From assembly GCA_013141065.1 (NCBI GenBank), contig JABFRR010000008.1:581773-645772 (forward strand): DNA of 64,000 bases. The letters are read 5' to 3'. The notes below the pieces were generated by a model. It had not been told where the DNA came from, ran no database searches, and saw nothing but the letters and a program-made list of their open reading frames with translations. The first letter of the stretch is position 1. The number at the start of each line of letters is the position of its first letter. This document shows, one piece after another, positions 53,198 through 62,309 of this stretch. The translations under genes were made by a program, and so were the position numbers. This stretch comes from Bacteriovoracaceae bacterium. GTDB taxonomy: Bacteria > Bdellovibrionota > Bacteriovoracia > Bacteriovoracales > Bacteriovoracaceae.

Positions 53198-53499
53198 AAA
53201 CCTCGGCTGGTCAATCAGTTGTTGAGTACATCTTACTTTTAGCAGTGCTTAGTTCATTGGGTGTTTCATTATATAACAATAAAAAATTTAAAGATTTCGT
53301 GGGTGGAGATAAGGGATTTTTTCTGACACTCAGAAAAGGAATTGAGTACTCATATCGTTATGGAAGACCTTTTACTGTTGATGTAGATTCAGAAGACGCA
53401 CTTAATTTTAATTATCAAACAAATAAGCACGACAGTTACTTTAACCCGAATGAAAGTAAAAGTCGTTTTTTCAGTGGGACAACAGCTTATCCGAATTAA
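53152..53499 (+). CDS. Flp-like pseudopilin
   Basis: 115 residues from ATG 53152 (110 from the in-frame ATG 53167, equally plausible). Prepilin-type segment TSAG-QSVVEYILLLAVLSSLGVSL with Glu at +5 after Gly, then a ~70-residue hydrophilic domain with many Asn, Asp and Tyr. It overlaps the peptidase gene upstream and the next pseudopilin downstream (50 bp), so translation is coupled. It looks like a minor pilin rather than the major subunit. Confidence 0.72.
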   Translation: MDVVWMAKLQISNILKTSAGQSVVEYILLLAVLSSLGVSLYNNKKFKDFVGGDKGFFLTLRKGIEYSYRYGRPFTVDVDSEDALNFNYQTNKHDSYFNPNESKSRFFSGTTAYPN

Positions 53500-54025
53500 A
53501 AAAACGAAACATATTTCCGGACAATCTACGATAGAGTTTATTATGACTTTTTCGGCAGCTGTTGGTTTTGTTTTTCTCTTTCTAAAAATGGCCATGAATT
53601 TTACAGATGGGTACATGGTTCACCATGCAACTTATATGTCGGCAAGATCCTACTTGGTAGATGATCAAGAAAGAGATTCCGTTGATGAAGGGGATCAAAG
53701 AGCGGAGGCTAAGGCCAAATTAGTATTCACATCATATTTACCTGATGGTTTGATTAATGGTGTTGATTCAAGTTCTCTAAAATTTAATACTCCAAATCCA
53801 GGTATTACTAAATTTCGGGCGTTCGTGGGAGTTTTTATTAGGTATACCCAACGTTTTTCGATTGGTTTTATCGGAGGAAAAGCCCCTCTAGAATTTGTTT
53901 CGGAAGCATTTTTGGGGCGAGAACCTACTAGAGTCGAATCTAAGGATCAAACATGTAATGCTATAAAATTAGCCGGACTTTCAAATTGCAATGTCCACGT
54001 TACATTGGAAGACAATGGTGGGTAA
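53450..54025 (+). CDS. TadE-like pseudopilin
   Basis: 191 residues. HISG-QSTIEFIMTFSAAVGFVFLFL is a prepilin Gly/Glu(+5) cleavage site plus hydrophobic helix, followed by a larger periplasmic domain with two cysteines near the end (CNAIKLAGLSNC). TadE-like proteins sit at the pilus base or tip. The first 20 residues before the motif are basic. It overlaps its neighbours on both sides (50 bp and 11 bp), showing a tightly coupled set. Confidence 0.75.
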   Translation: MKVKVVFSVGQQLIRIKKTKHISGQSTIEFIMTFSAAVGFVFLFLKMAMNFTDGYMVHHATYMSARSYLVDDQERDSVDEGDQRAEAKAKLVFTSYLPDGLINGVDSSSLKFNTPNPGITKFRAFVGVFIRYTQRFSIGFIGGKAPLEFVSEAFLGREPTRVESKDQTCNAIKLAGLSNCNVHVTLEDNGG

Positions 54026-54530
54026 TAACAAAATTTTAAATAATCAAAAAGGCCAAGCAGTTTTTGAATTAATTATTTTCATTCCATTTTTAGTATTTCT
54101 TTATTCAATATATTACACAATTGGAAATTCAATAAGTGGCTCGATTAATCAACAAAAAGCAGTTCGTGGATATTATTATGCTTTAGTACGTGGAAATTCT
54201 TATATAAATACATTCTCTGATTTAATTGAATTTAATGCAGGATCAATAAAAAAAATTGGTTTTAATGCAATTGGATGGCGTGAAAAAAGTGATGGTGCTG
54301 GTACACTTGCATTTGCTCCCTGTTTTAAATTTTCTTCGGTTTTAAAAAGCGAATCTACTGAAGAGTGTGATGATAAAACCAGAGAGGATGATGGTAAAAC
54401 AAGACTTATCCGAGTATTTACCTTTTATGGTGTTTGCGGTCCGGTCTATACGGCCAATGATAATGGATCTTATTTTGATATTAATCCTGCAGATCAAAGC
54501 AATCCCTACAACTGTGCTTTGTCGAATTAA
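54015..54530 (+). CDS. TadE/TadF-like pseudopilin
   Basis: 171 residues from the ATG at 54015 (GGAAG upstream; reading is open from 53991). NQKG-QAVFELIIFIPFLVFLYSIYY has the prepilin cleavage pattern with Glu at +5. The periplasmic domain has cysteines at CFKFSS, EECDD, GVCG and NCALSN, which probably form disulfides. It is the fifth pseudopilin-type gene in a row. A ~95-bp gap follows before cpaB. Confidence 0.75.
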   Translation: MVGNNKILNNQKGQAVFELIIFIPFLVFLYSIYYTIGNSISGSINQQKAVRGYYYALVRGNSYINTFSDLIEFNAGSIKKIGFNAIGWREKSDGAGTLAFAPCFKFSSVLKSESTEECDDKTREDDGKTRLIRVFTFYGVCGPVYTANDNGSYFDINPADQSNPYNCALSN

Positions 54531-54626
54531 AGAAAACACTAGTCAAAATATTCCCCATTCATAAATTTTTTCTAAAATTTGATAAAATTAAAAGGCTAGT
54601 TATTTAAACAACTTGGAATTGAATAT

Positions 54627-55451
54627 ATGAACACACGCGCGTTGACTCTCGCTCTCATTATTGCCGCGTTTGCGATGGGTATGGTTTATACATATATTGA
54701 AGATCAACGAAGTGCGATGATCAAAGAATACGGAATTCAGAGTTCGGTAATTGTGGCCAAAAGTGATATTCAAGAATTAGATTTGATTGATGATTCAAAA
54801 GTAGAAGTTAAAACAGTTCCTGCAAATTTTTTGTCACCTGGACATTTCAAAACAATTAAAGAACTAGAAAATACAATCGCCACAGTTCCAATTATTAAAG
54901 GTGAACAAATCACCAAGCCACGAGTGACTTATCCAGGAATAAAGACAGGTCTTTCAAGACAAGTCTCAGTTGGTAAAAGAGCAGTTGCTATAAGTATTAC
55001 TGAAAAAGAAGCAGTCGGAAGATTGATAAAGCCAGGTGATCGAGTTGACGTTTTAGCTGCGATTGATATTTCTCAAGGATCAAGAAAAGATTTACAAAAA
55101 ACGAGAACATTTCTCCAAGATGTTCTTGTTCTTTCAACTGGTATGAGTATGACAAATTCAATACCAATGTATGGAGTTGAAACACCAAAGGTTATTCGAA
55201 CAATGAACCTAAATACCTACACGACTTACAATACAATTACCCTGGAGCTTGATCCATACGATGTTCAAAAATTAGCCTTCATGCAAGCGTATGGAGGAAG
55301 TAATCTTTCTTTGTCACTTAGAAATAACTCAGATAAAGAGCCTGTTAGATTGAGAGCCACGCAAATTTATGATGTATTGGGAGATGATGCTCCTGAGGCA
55401 AAAATATTTTTCTCAGAAAAATATTTAAAAGAGAGTAAAAATGCTCAATAA
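54627..55451 (+). CDS. cpaB: Pilus assembly protein CpaB/RcpC
   Basis: 274 residues. N-terminal membrane helix (ALTLALIIAAFAMGMVYTYI), then the SAF domain region IVAKSDIQELDLIDDSKVEVKTVPANFLSPG, and the CpaB core RAVAISITEKEAVGRLIKPGDRVDVLA, which is diagnostic. CpaB/RcpC helps the secretin in Tad systems and has a SAF fold that may bind peptidoglycan or sugars. Its 3' end overlaps the secretin gene by 11 bp. It starts at the ATG at 54627 with a weak site (TTGGAATTG). Confidence 0.92.
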   Translation: MNTRALTLALIIAAFAMGMVYTYIEDQRSAMIKEYGIQSSVIVAKSDIQELDLIDDSKVEVKTVPANFLSPGHFKTIKELENTIATVPIIKGEQITKPRVTYPGIKTGLSRQVSVGKRAVAISITEKEAVGRLIKPGDRVDVLAAIDISQGSRKDLQKTRTFLQDVLVLSTGMSMTNSIPMYGVETPKVIRTMNLNTYTTYNTITLELDPYDVQKLAFMQAYGGSNLSLSLRNNSDKEPVRLRATQIYDVLGDDAPEAKIFFSEKYLKESKNAQ

Positions 55452-56958
55452 AATAATCAAATTCTTATTTGTATTTTTAATGTCTACAGGAATAGTTTTT
55501 TCTCAAGAGGAAACTGATCCAAATGAAACTTTAAAAGAAATAGAAGTTATCGATGGTTTGGAGAAAATTATCACTTTAGATTTTGTACCGAATTCAATTT
55601 TTACTCTTGCTAATGAAAATTTTGTAAAAGTTATTTTAGTTCCACAAAAAAGACAAGTGACTCTTACTGGTCTTCGGGCTGGAGAGACCTCACTTACTTT
55701 AAGAGATGCAGCAGGTGATATCAAAGCCCGATATCTAATAAAAGTAAATGCAACAGATCAGTCAAAAGTTGTGAAGCAAATTAAGGAATTGTTGGGTGAC
55801 ATTGAAGGCTTAGAAATTGGTATTAAAGGTGACTTGGTTTACGTCGGTGGACAAATTGTTGTTCCCAGTGACATCGGGAGAGTTGTCGTTATTCTGGATA
55901 AATATCCAGACGTTTTAAGGCTAGTAGAACTTTCACCTCAAACTCAAATTGTTGTAGGGAGAAAAATTCAAGACGAAATTCAAAAAAGTAATTATAAAGA
56001 TGTGACAGTCCGGATTGTGAATGGATTATTTTGGCTTGAAGGTGTCGTTAATTCTGAAAACGAGAAGGCGGATGTTGAAAGATTGGTTTCTGCCTATTTG
56101 CCGGATCAAATTCAAAACTTAGCCAGAAGAACTGATTCAGTACAATCAACAAAAAAATTACCATACCTTAATTTAATTTCTGTTAATGAAAAGAAAAAAC
56201 AAGATCCAGTAGAAAAGCTTTTCAAAATCACTACTCAGTTTGTTGAATTAACTAAAGCTTATGACAAAACATTTGGCTTTAGTTGGACTCCGACAATTGG
56301 AAATGGTGGTGGTTCAATCGCAGTTGGTAAAACAGCAGGTGGAGGGGTGACAACTTCTTCACAAAATTCACTATCCGCCACCATTTCAAATTTATTTCCC
56401 AAGTTAAACTCTGCTAAAAGTGCTGGGTACGCCAGAGTTCTACAGTCAGGAGTTATTATCGTTAAGGATAATAAAACTGGTTCCATTAGTAGAACGACAA
56501 CTATTCCTTATGCGGTTGGAACAGGAGACAGTATTAAGTCCGGCAGTTCGGTCGCAGGTTTAGACATTCGGGTTACTCCAAAACTACTCCAAGAAGAAAA
56601 AATCAATCTAGCTATCAACGTAAAAATTACTTCACAGGTTGGAGATACACCCACAGGTGTAGGACAGACAGCTCCAATCAATTTAGATAACTCAATTAAT
56701 ACTGAGATCATTGTTAAATCAAAAGATGCTGCTGTTGTTGGTGGAGTTGTATCGAGTAAGTTTACAACAGATTTCGATAAGGATGCTCCTACTGATGAAA
56801 GTATAGAAAATGGATTGCCATTATTTTCATTTATTAAGTCTAAAAAATATTCAACAAATAGATCACAATTTGTATTGTTCGTGACCCCTGAAATTATTGA
56901 TTCTGCTGCAACTGGTGCTGGCGAAATTGAAAGAAAATTTAGAAAGAGAGGCAGATAG
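55441..56958 (+). CDS. cpaC: Tad pilus secretin CpaC/RcpA
   Basis: 505 residues. Signal peptide (MLNKIIKFLFVFLMSTGIVFS). The N-terminal CpaC domain has FVKVILVPQKRQVTLTGLRAGETSLTLRD. A BON-like part is followed by the secretin domain: RVLQSGVIIVKDNKTGSI, GLDIRVTPKLLQEEKINLAINV and the late QFVLFVTPEIID, the usual secretin C-terminal signature. It forms the outer-membrane pore for the Flp pilus. The stop is adjacent to the GTG start of the TadZ-TadA fusion (no gap). It overlaps cpaB by 11 bp. Confidence 0.93.
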   Translation: MLNKIIKFLFVFLMSTGIVFSQEETDPNETLKEIEVIDGLEKIITLDFVPNSIFTLANENFVKVILVPQKRQVTLTGLRAGETSLTLRDAAGDIKARYLIKVNATDQSKVVKQIKELLGDIEGLEIGIKGDLVYVGGQIVVPSDIGRVVVILDKYPDVLRLVELSPQTQIVVGRKIQDEIQKSNYKDVTVRIVNGLFWLEGVVNSENEKADVERLVSAYLPDQIQNLARRTDSVQSTKKLPYLNLISVNEKKKQDPVEKLFKITTQFVELTKAYDKTFGFSWTPTIGNGGGSIAVGKTAGGGVTTSSQNSLSATISNLFPKLNSAKSAGYARVLQSGVIIVKDNKTGSISRTTTIPYAVGTGDSIKSGSSVAGLDIRVTPKLLQEEKINLAINVKITSQVGDTPTGVGQTAPINLDNSINTEIIVKSKDAAVVGGVVSSKFTTDFDKDAPTDESIENGLPLFSFIKSKKYSTNRSQFVLFVTPEIIDSAATGAGEIERKFRKRGR

Positions 56959-59193
56959 GTGGCTGGACATATAATTTCAATTATTGGCGGTAAGGGTGGA
57001 TTGGGTAAATCTCAAGTCGCTGCCAACTTAGCCTTTGCTTATGCGATCGAAGGAAAAGTGAAAACATTGCTTTTAGATTTCGATCAAAAAGCCAGTGGTG
57101 ACCAAGATTTTATTACAGGTATGAAGGGAAAGAAAAATCTTAAAGAGCTAGCTGACTTTAAGGGAGCTATTGATCCCAATTCGATATTACAATTCGTTAA
57201 CATGAATCAAAATGTTTTTTATATCGGTATGCCTAATGATCCTACAATGGCAGAGGGTATTGAAGTTGAAGCTTTAGGGCGAACCTTAAAAGCAGTAACG
57301 AATATTTATCCAATTACAATAATTGATGCTGGAAATGAATTAACTCCATTGGCGATCAAAGCCCTTGAATTCTCTACACTTATTTTTGTCGTCGTGACTC
57401 CTGACATTTTAGCATTAAATCAGACGAAGAGACTCTATTCAGATCTCGTAACGATGATGTTTCCTAAAGACATGATTCAGTTTATTGTAAATCAAGCACA
57501 AGCTGGTCATCCTGTTACCAATGAAGTGATAGCTAAAACACTTGGTAAGCCAGTATTTAGTGCCATCGCACGAGACGATCAGAATTGCACGATTGCACTC
57601 AATCAAAAAAAACCGGTGATGATAATCAATAGAAGTAGTCCTTTTGCTAAAGGAATTATTGATACGGTTAGACGACTAAATGAAAAAAGCATTTTAAAGG
57701 CTTTAGAAAAACTTAATAAGCCAACTGAAATTGGACAGAAAAAAAACGAAGTGGCTGCAACGAATTCTGAAGGTGGTGTGGTTCGTGGCGGAAAAAGTCC
57801 ATGGACTGAGTTAAAATCACGAATACATCGTGCCCTTGTCGAAGAAATGGATTTAAAAAAATCTGACGACAGTGACCCCAAAGCTCAAATTATATTAAAA
57901 GAACAAACTAAAAAAGTAGTCGTTGAATTATTGGGTAAAGAAGATACTAAGGGAATCTTGAATTCACGTGAAGATATGAATCAAATCGTGAAAGAAATTA
58001 TTGATGAGGCATTGGGGCTGGGGCCTCTCGAAGATTTATTAAGAGATAAGACGATCTCAGAAGTCATGGTTGTTGGCCCTTATAAGATTTATTATGAGCA
58101 GGGTGGGAAGATAAAATTATCAGAGGTTGTTTTTACAAACGACCGACAAGTTTTAAATGTTATCGAAAGAATTGTAGCTCCAATCGGACGTCGTATTGAT
58201 GAAAAAACTCCATACGTAGATGCTCGTCTGAAAGATGGGTCAAGGGTCCATGCGATTATTCCTCCTTCATCTATTGATGGATGTACAATTACAATTAGAA
58301 AATTTCCAGACAAACGACTGACTTATAAGGATCTTGTAAAATTTGGTTCACTGACTGAAAGTATGGCCGATTTTTTACGAATTGCAGTTGAAGCACATCG
58401 AAATATTATTGTTTCGGGTGGTACAGGTTCTGGTAAGACAACTCTCATTAATGTGTTGGGAGGTTTCATACAGTCCAATGAGCGAATTATTACTTGTGAA
58501 GACTCTGCGGAACTTAACTTTCCTCAAGAGCATATTGTTCGTCTTGAGACAAGGCCCCCTTCCCTGGAAGGCGAAGGTGCAATCGATATTAGATGTCTTG
58601 TAAAACAAACTCTCAGAATGCGTCCAGATCGAATTGTCGTGGGTGAGTGTCGTGGTGGTGAAACTCTCGATATGCTTCAAGCCATGGGAACTGGTCATGA
58701 TGGCTCGATGACTACTGTTCACTCAAATAATCCGCGCGAGTGTATTGGTCGATTAGAAACTTTAGTTCAATATGCAGGAACTTCAATTTCTCCACGAGCG
58801 ATTAAGGAAATGATAGCAAATGCAGTTCATATGATTATTCAGCAGTCACGATTAGATGATGGATCTCGAAGAATTATGTATATTACTGAGATCGGTGGTA
58901 TGCAGGGTGATGTTGTAATTCTTCAAGATATATTTTTATTTATTCAAAAAGAAATTGATAAAGGTGGAAAAATTATTGGTGAATTTCAAGCAACTGGTTT
59001 TATTCCAAAATTTATCGAAGTTTTAGAGCGCAAGGGATATAACGTTCCTCGTGGTATTTTTAGTAACAGGCCACCTCCTCCAGGAGCAGGCTCAGCACCT
59101 GCGGCGGCTGCAACATCTCCGGCTCCTGCTCAAGTAAAAACAGCAGCAGCAAGTGCTCCGGGTGTCGCAAGTAAGCCGCCTGTAAAAAAATAA
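56959..59193 (+). CDS. TadZ(CpaE)-TadA(CpaF) fusion ATPase
   Basis: 744 residues, GTG start right after cpaC (AGGTG context). Residues 1-250 are a MinD/ParA-like ATPase with deviant Walker A IGGKGGLGKSQVA (Lys12 and Lys17) and LLLDFDQKASGD, matching TadZ/CpaE; the receiver domain of many CpaE proteins is absent. A short basic linker leads to a CpaF/TadA secretion ATPase: NILNSREDMNQIV..., EVMVVGPYKIYYEQGGKI, VSGGTGSGKTTLIN (Walker A, ~487), the Asp box CEDSAELNFPQ and Walker B/His region RPDRIVVGECRGGETLDMLQAMGTGHDGSMTTVH. The C-terminus is a Pro/Ala-rich tail. It should power pilus assembly and set its position in one polypeptide; in most Tad loci these are two proteins. Confidence 0.93.
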   Translation: MAGHIISIIGGKGGLGKSQVAANLAFAYAIEGKVKTLLLDFDQKASGDQDFITGMKGKKNLKELADFKGAIDPNSILQFVNMNQNVFYIGMPNDPTMAEGIEVEALGRTLKAVTNIYPITIIDAGNELTPLAIKALEFSTLIFVVVTPDILALNQTKRLYSDLVTMMFPKDMIQFIVNQAQAGHPVTNEVIAKTLGKPVFSAIARDDQNCTIALNQKKPVMIINRSSPFAKGIIDTVRRLNEKSILKALEKLNKPTEIGQKKNEVAATNSEGGVVRGGKSPWTELKSRIHRALVEEMDLKKSDDSDPKAQIILKEQTKKVVVELLGKEDTKGILNSREDMNQIVKEIIDEALGLGPLEDLLRDKTISEVMVVGPYKIYYEQGGKIKLSEVVFTNDRQVLNVIERIVAPIGRRIDEKTPYVDARLKDGSRVHAIIPPSSIDGCTITIRKFPDKRLTYKDLVKFGSLTESMADFLRIAVEAHRNIIVSGGTGSGKTTLINVLGGFIQSNERIITCEDSAELNFPQEHIVRLETRPPSLEGEGAIDIRCLVKQTLRMRPDRIVVGECRGGETLDMLQAMGTGHDGSMTTVHSNNPRECIGRLETLVQYAGTSISPRAIKEMIANAVHMIIQQSRLDDGSRRIMYITEIGGMQGDVVILQDIFLFIQKEIDKGGKIIGEFQATGFIPKFIEVLERKGYNVPRGIFSNRPPPPGAGSAPAAAATSPAPAQVKTAAASAPGVASKPPVKK

Positions 59194-59202
59194 AGGTTGG
59201 GC

Positions 59203-60093
59203 ATGAGTTTTTTTGTAGAAGCATTGGGGCGAAACGGACTGATCTTTTTGATTGGAACGATGATTTTCGTTTTGAGTTACAAATATTCTATTAATATTTT
59301 TGATTGGGTCGAGCATCAGACATACGGAACCAGAAGTTACATCACTGAAAAATTAGAATTTCTTTTTATAGAAATTCCTCAAGATCGATTAACTTACATG
59401 CTTCTCGGTTTGTCAGTTGGTCTTGGTTTTTTTACCTTTATCTTAGTTGGTTTTATTGGAAGCTGGATTGTAGGGGCTATACTAGGATCGATTCTTGCGT
59501 TTGTAGGTTTTAAAGCACCTCGAGTACTTGTTGATTTTTTAGTTGAAAGACGAATAAAAGCTTATTCACTTCAAATGGTGGATGCACTTCAATTGTTATC
59601 TAATGGAATAAGAGCAGGGCTTTCTGTCCCTCAGGCCATTGGAATGATAGTTGAGGAAATGCCCGCTCCGATTTCTCAGGAATTTAATATTCTCCTACAG
59701 CAAAACAAGATTGGTATGCCACTAGAAGAATGTTTTGAGAATTTAGCTAAACGTGTACCCTTAGAAGACAATGACATGTTCGTATCTTCAGTAAATATTT
59801 TAAGAGAGACTGGGGGTAATTTATCTGAAACATTTGATACAATCGTAGATGTTATTAGAGAGAGAGTGCGTTTACAACAAAAGGTAGATACTTTTACTGC
59901 GCAAGGAATGTTTCAAGGAATGACGATAGGGGCAATGCCCTATCTTTTAGGTCTGGTTTATTTTCTGCAAGACCCAGCCTCTGTGACCCCTTTGTTCACG
60001 ACGGCCATTGGTTTAGTCTTTCTCTTTTTTGCAGTTGCGTTCGATTTAGCAGGTATTTACGTTATAATGAAAATAGTAAAAATAAAAATCTAA
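59203..60093 (+). CDS. tadB: Tad inner-membrane platform protein TadB
   Basis: 296 residues from the ATG at 59203 (a TTG two codons earlier is possible; AAAGG at ~59193). About four membrane helices surround a type II secretion F domain: MVDALQLLSNGIRAGLSVPQAIGMIVEEMPAP, EFNILLQQNKIGMPLEECFENLAKR and VNILRETGGNLSETFDTI. TadB forms the membrane platform with TadC that the TadA ATPase drives. No TadC gene lies next to it here; the next gene is an unrelated RHS protein. It is 9 bp from the fusion gene, same operon. Confidence 0.88.
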   Translation: MSFFVEALGRNGLIFLIGTMIFVLSYKYSINIFDWVEHQTYGTRSYITEKLEFLFIEIPQDRLTYMLLGLSVGLGFFTFILVGFIGSWIVGAILGSILAFVGFKAPRVLVDFLVERRIKAYSLQMVDALQLLSNGIRAGLSVPQAIGMIVEEMPAPISQEFNILLQQNKIGMPLEECFENLAKRVPLEDNDMFVSSVNILRETGGNLSETFDTIVDVIRERVRLQQKVDTFTAQGMFQGMTIGAMPYLLGLVYFLQDPASVTPLFTTAIGLVFLFFAVAFDLAGIYVIMKIVKIKI

Positions 60094-60151
60094 AGGAAAT
60101 TATCTATCATACCGAATAATTAACTGTATTTTCTAACAAGGACTTGAGTTT

Positions 60152-61780
60152 ATGAGTTTCAAGAAATCACTAATCGCTTTTGCACTAATGCCTATGATTG
60201 CATTCGGCGGAGTAAACCTAAAAAATGGGAATTTTTATATTACTTACACTGATATTGTGGCCCCTGGGGGGGACCATGACCTTGAAGTAACAAGAACATA
60301 CAATTCAAAATCTACTGATAATGGTTGGTTTGGATTTGGATGGGGATCATTGTATGAAACTAAATTAATGGTTTCTGCTGATGGCTCTGTTGTCGTTATG
60401 GAAAATGGATCTGGTGCGCAGACTAGATTTGTTCCCAAAGAAAATATCAATGTTGAAATTGCATCAAAGAAAATTGTGGATGCGATGAAGAAAAAAGAGC
60501 CGATGAGTGAAGTGGCTTATCAGTCACTTGTTAAAAGATTAAATAGTGATGCAGAAATGCGCCAGTTTTATTCTAAAAAATACGACATCGAAACTTCTCT
60601 TGCAGAAGGTACAGTTCTTTATTCAAACGATCGTGGAATACAAACGATTGTTAAGGAAAAAACAGGTTACAAAAGAGCTAGCTCTGATGGAAAAGTTGAT
60701 TACTTCGATAATAGTGGAAAATTAACTAAAATCGCTGATAAAAATGGCTACTCTGTAATGTTTGAATATAAAGGTGAGCAATTATTTGCAATCAAAGATA
60801 CACAAGCTAAGCAAATTCTTTTTGAGTGGTATCCGGATGGAAAAATTAAAAGTGCATCGTTTGCAGGTGATAAAAAAGCCACATACTCTTACGATACTAA
60901 GGGTAACTTAGCATCTAGCACAGACGTGAATGGTAATATTTACAAATATGATTATGATTCAAATCACAACCTTACAGCTATCAATTACATTGATACAACA
61001 AAACTCCAAGTGAAGTACGATAAAAATTCATTCGCAACAGAAGTGATTGAGAGAACTGGAGAAATTACAAAGTATAAGTACGAAAATAATCCTAAAAATC
61101 CAGATTTCCATTACTGGACTACTGTTACTAAGAAACCTTTAGAAGGTGCAGAAACTTCAAGCCGATATGAATACGAAATTAAGTCTAAGCCAGATGGACA
61201 ACAATACACTTACAGAATTGCTACTGATGTAGATGGTGTAAAGACTGAAACGATCTACTCAGAATGTTGTTCATTACCTTTAAAAATTACACGTGGAAAA
61301 GAAGTAACAACATTTGAATATAATCCAAAAGGTTTATTGACTAAAAAAACTTCAACTCGTGGTGAGTATGTTGAGTTAGCATACGATGATAAAATCAATA
61401 AGATAACGAAAGTAGTAAATAATGATGGTTGGACAACTTTCCAGTACGACAAAATCGGAAATCTTTCTAAAGCTGTTAACAGCGCAGGGAAATCTGTTCT
61501 ACTCATCTATGACCGTGTTGGTAAGATCACAAAAATGATTGATCAAGAAAAAGATGATGCAAAATCTAGAAGAACATTATCATTTAAGTATAATTCTCTT
61601 GGGAAACCAGTTGAAATCGAAATGGAAAATGTGGGAATTATCAACGTAGCTTACGATAACTACGGCGAGATTAAAAAAGTTGAATCAAAGGCAGGTGCGA
61701 AAATGGCATTACAAGTGACTCAAGCATTTCAGTCATTGTTAAGCATTGTGAAACCGGCCGGTGTAAATCTTAATATGTAA
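60152..61780 (+). CDS. Secreted RHS/YD-repeat protein without toxin tip
   Basis: 542 residues with a signal peptide (MSFKKSLIAFALMPMIAFG). The N-terminus, GNFYITYTDIVAPGGDHDLEVTRTYNSKS...GWFGFGWGS, is the DUF6531 start of RHS proteins. It continues with ~10 YD-type repeats (YDTKGNLASSTDVNGNIYKYDYDSNHN and relatives). Full RHS toxins carry a >1000-residue shell and a variable toxin; this one is short and ends in repeat-like sequence with no toxin domain. A free AGGACTTG precedes the ATG. It may be a cell-surface adhesin or carbohydrate-binding shell. It lies behind the Tad operon after a 58-bp gap. Confidence 0.8.
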   Translation: MSFKKSLIAFALMPMIAFGGVNLKNGNFYITYTDIVAPGGDHDLEVTRTYNSKSTDNGWFGFGWGSLYETKLMVSADGSVVVMENGSGAQTRFVPKENINVEIASKKIVDAMKKKEPMSEVAYQSLVKRLNSDAEMRQFYSKKYDIETSLAEGTVLYSNDRGIQTIVKEKTGYKRASSDGKVDYFDNSGKLTKIADKNGYSVMFEYKGEQLFAIKDTQAKQILFEWYPDGKIKSASFAGDKKATYSYDTKGNLASSTDVNGNIYKYDYDSNHNLTAINYIDTTKLQVKYDKNSFATEVIERTGEITKYKYENNPKNPDFHYWTTVTKKPLEGAETSSRYEYEIKSKPDGQQYTYRIATDVDGVKTETIYSECCSLPLKITRGKEVTTFEYNPKGLLTKKTSTRGEYVELAYDDKINKITKVVNNDGWTTFQYDKIGNLSKAVNSAGKSVLLIYDRVGKITKMIDQEKDDAKSRRTLSFKYNSLGKPVEIEMENVGIINVAYDNYGEIKKVESKAGAKMALQVTQAFQSLLSIVKPAGVNLNM

Positions 61781-61816
61781 AAATTAGGTCAATTGACCTA
61801 CCTCAGGGAGAGTTCT

Positions 61817-62116
61817 ATGAAGTATCTATTAACTATCGCTTTAGCTTTTGGTCTAAGTAATGCTGCGTATTCAGCCTGTAGTGCAACTTCACCGCAAGAT
61901 TGTACTGAAGAATCAGACTGTCTCAAATTAAATGAAGCGGCTTCAGGCCCTAAATTTGATTTTGGAAAAGAGAGAAAAGTAAAATGTATGACTGTAAGTA
62001 CTACTGCTAGTGATGATTGTAAAAAAATTGCAGATGGTGCACGTGCGACTGCTGCAGAAAAAGGTAATGGATCTGATGCTGGTAAACCATCAGCTGCCGG
62101 TGCAAAACAACAATAA
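61817..62116 (+). CDS. Small secreted Cys-rich protein
   Basis: 99 residues from the ATG at 61817, with AGGGAGAG upstream (an earlier in-frame start exists but lacks a site). Signal peptide MKYLLTIALAFGLSNAAYSA. The mature part has six cysteines (CSATSPQDCTEESDC..., KVKCMT, DDCKK), probably three disulfides, then an Ala/Gly/Lys-rich tail. It follows the RHS gene by 36 bp and may be co-secreted. Function unknown. Confidence 0.6.
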   Translation: MKYLLTIALAFGLSNAAYSACSATSPQDCTEESDCLKLNEAASGPKFDFGKERKVKCMTVSTTASDDCKKIADGARATAAEKGNGSDAGKPSAAGAKQQ

Positions 62117-62144
62117 TTTTTTAATTTCTATTATCTCCCTGAAT

Positions 62145-62173
62145 AAGAACTGTCTAAATTTTAGGCAGTTCTT
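62145..62173 (+). terminator. Stem-loop after the RHS/Cys-protein pair
   Basis: AAGAACTGTCTAAA (from 62145) pairs with the TTTAGGCAGTTCTT that ends at 62173, with one G-U pair and a tight loop, followed by a moderately T-rich GTAATTTTTAG. Confidence 0.7.
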
Positions 62174-62309
62174 GTAATTTTTAGTGACTTCCTTCATTTA
62201 CACTAACAATTACCCACAAGTTTTCTTTAACTCGTTGACATTTTCAAATGTAAGGCCCTGTTAGATTTTTTTGCTTGGCCATCCACATCGTTGCAATTAT
62301 TTTTATTAA

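Noticed and set aside
27635..62264. A 19-bp stretch AAATGTAAGGCC[AC]TGTTAG shared between the IS66 left end (27635-27653) and the sequence upstream of the IS4 remnant (62246-62264)
   Set aside because: 18 of 19 bases match, but in 64 kb of AT-rich DNA one such pair is expected by chance, and the two elements are unrelated families.
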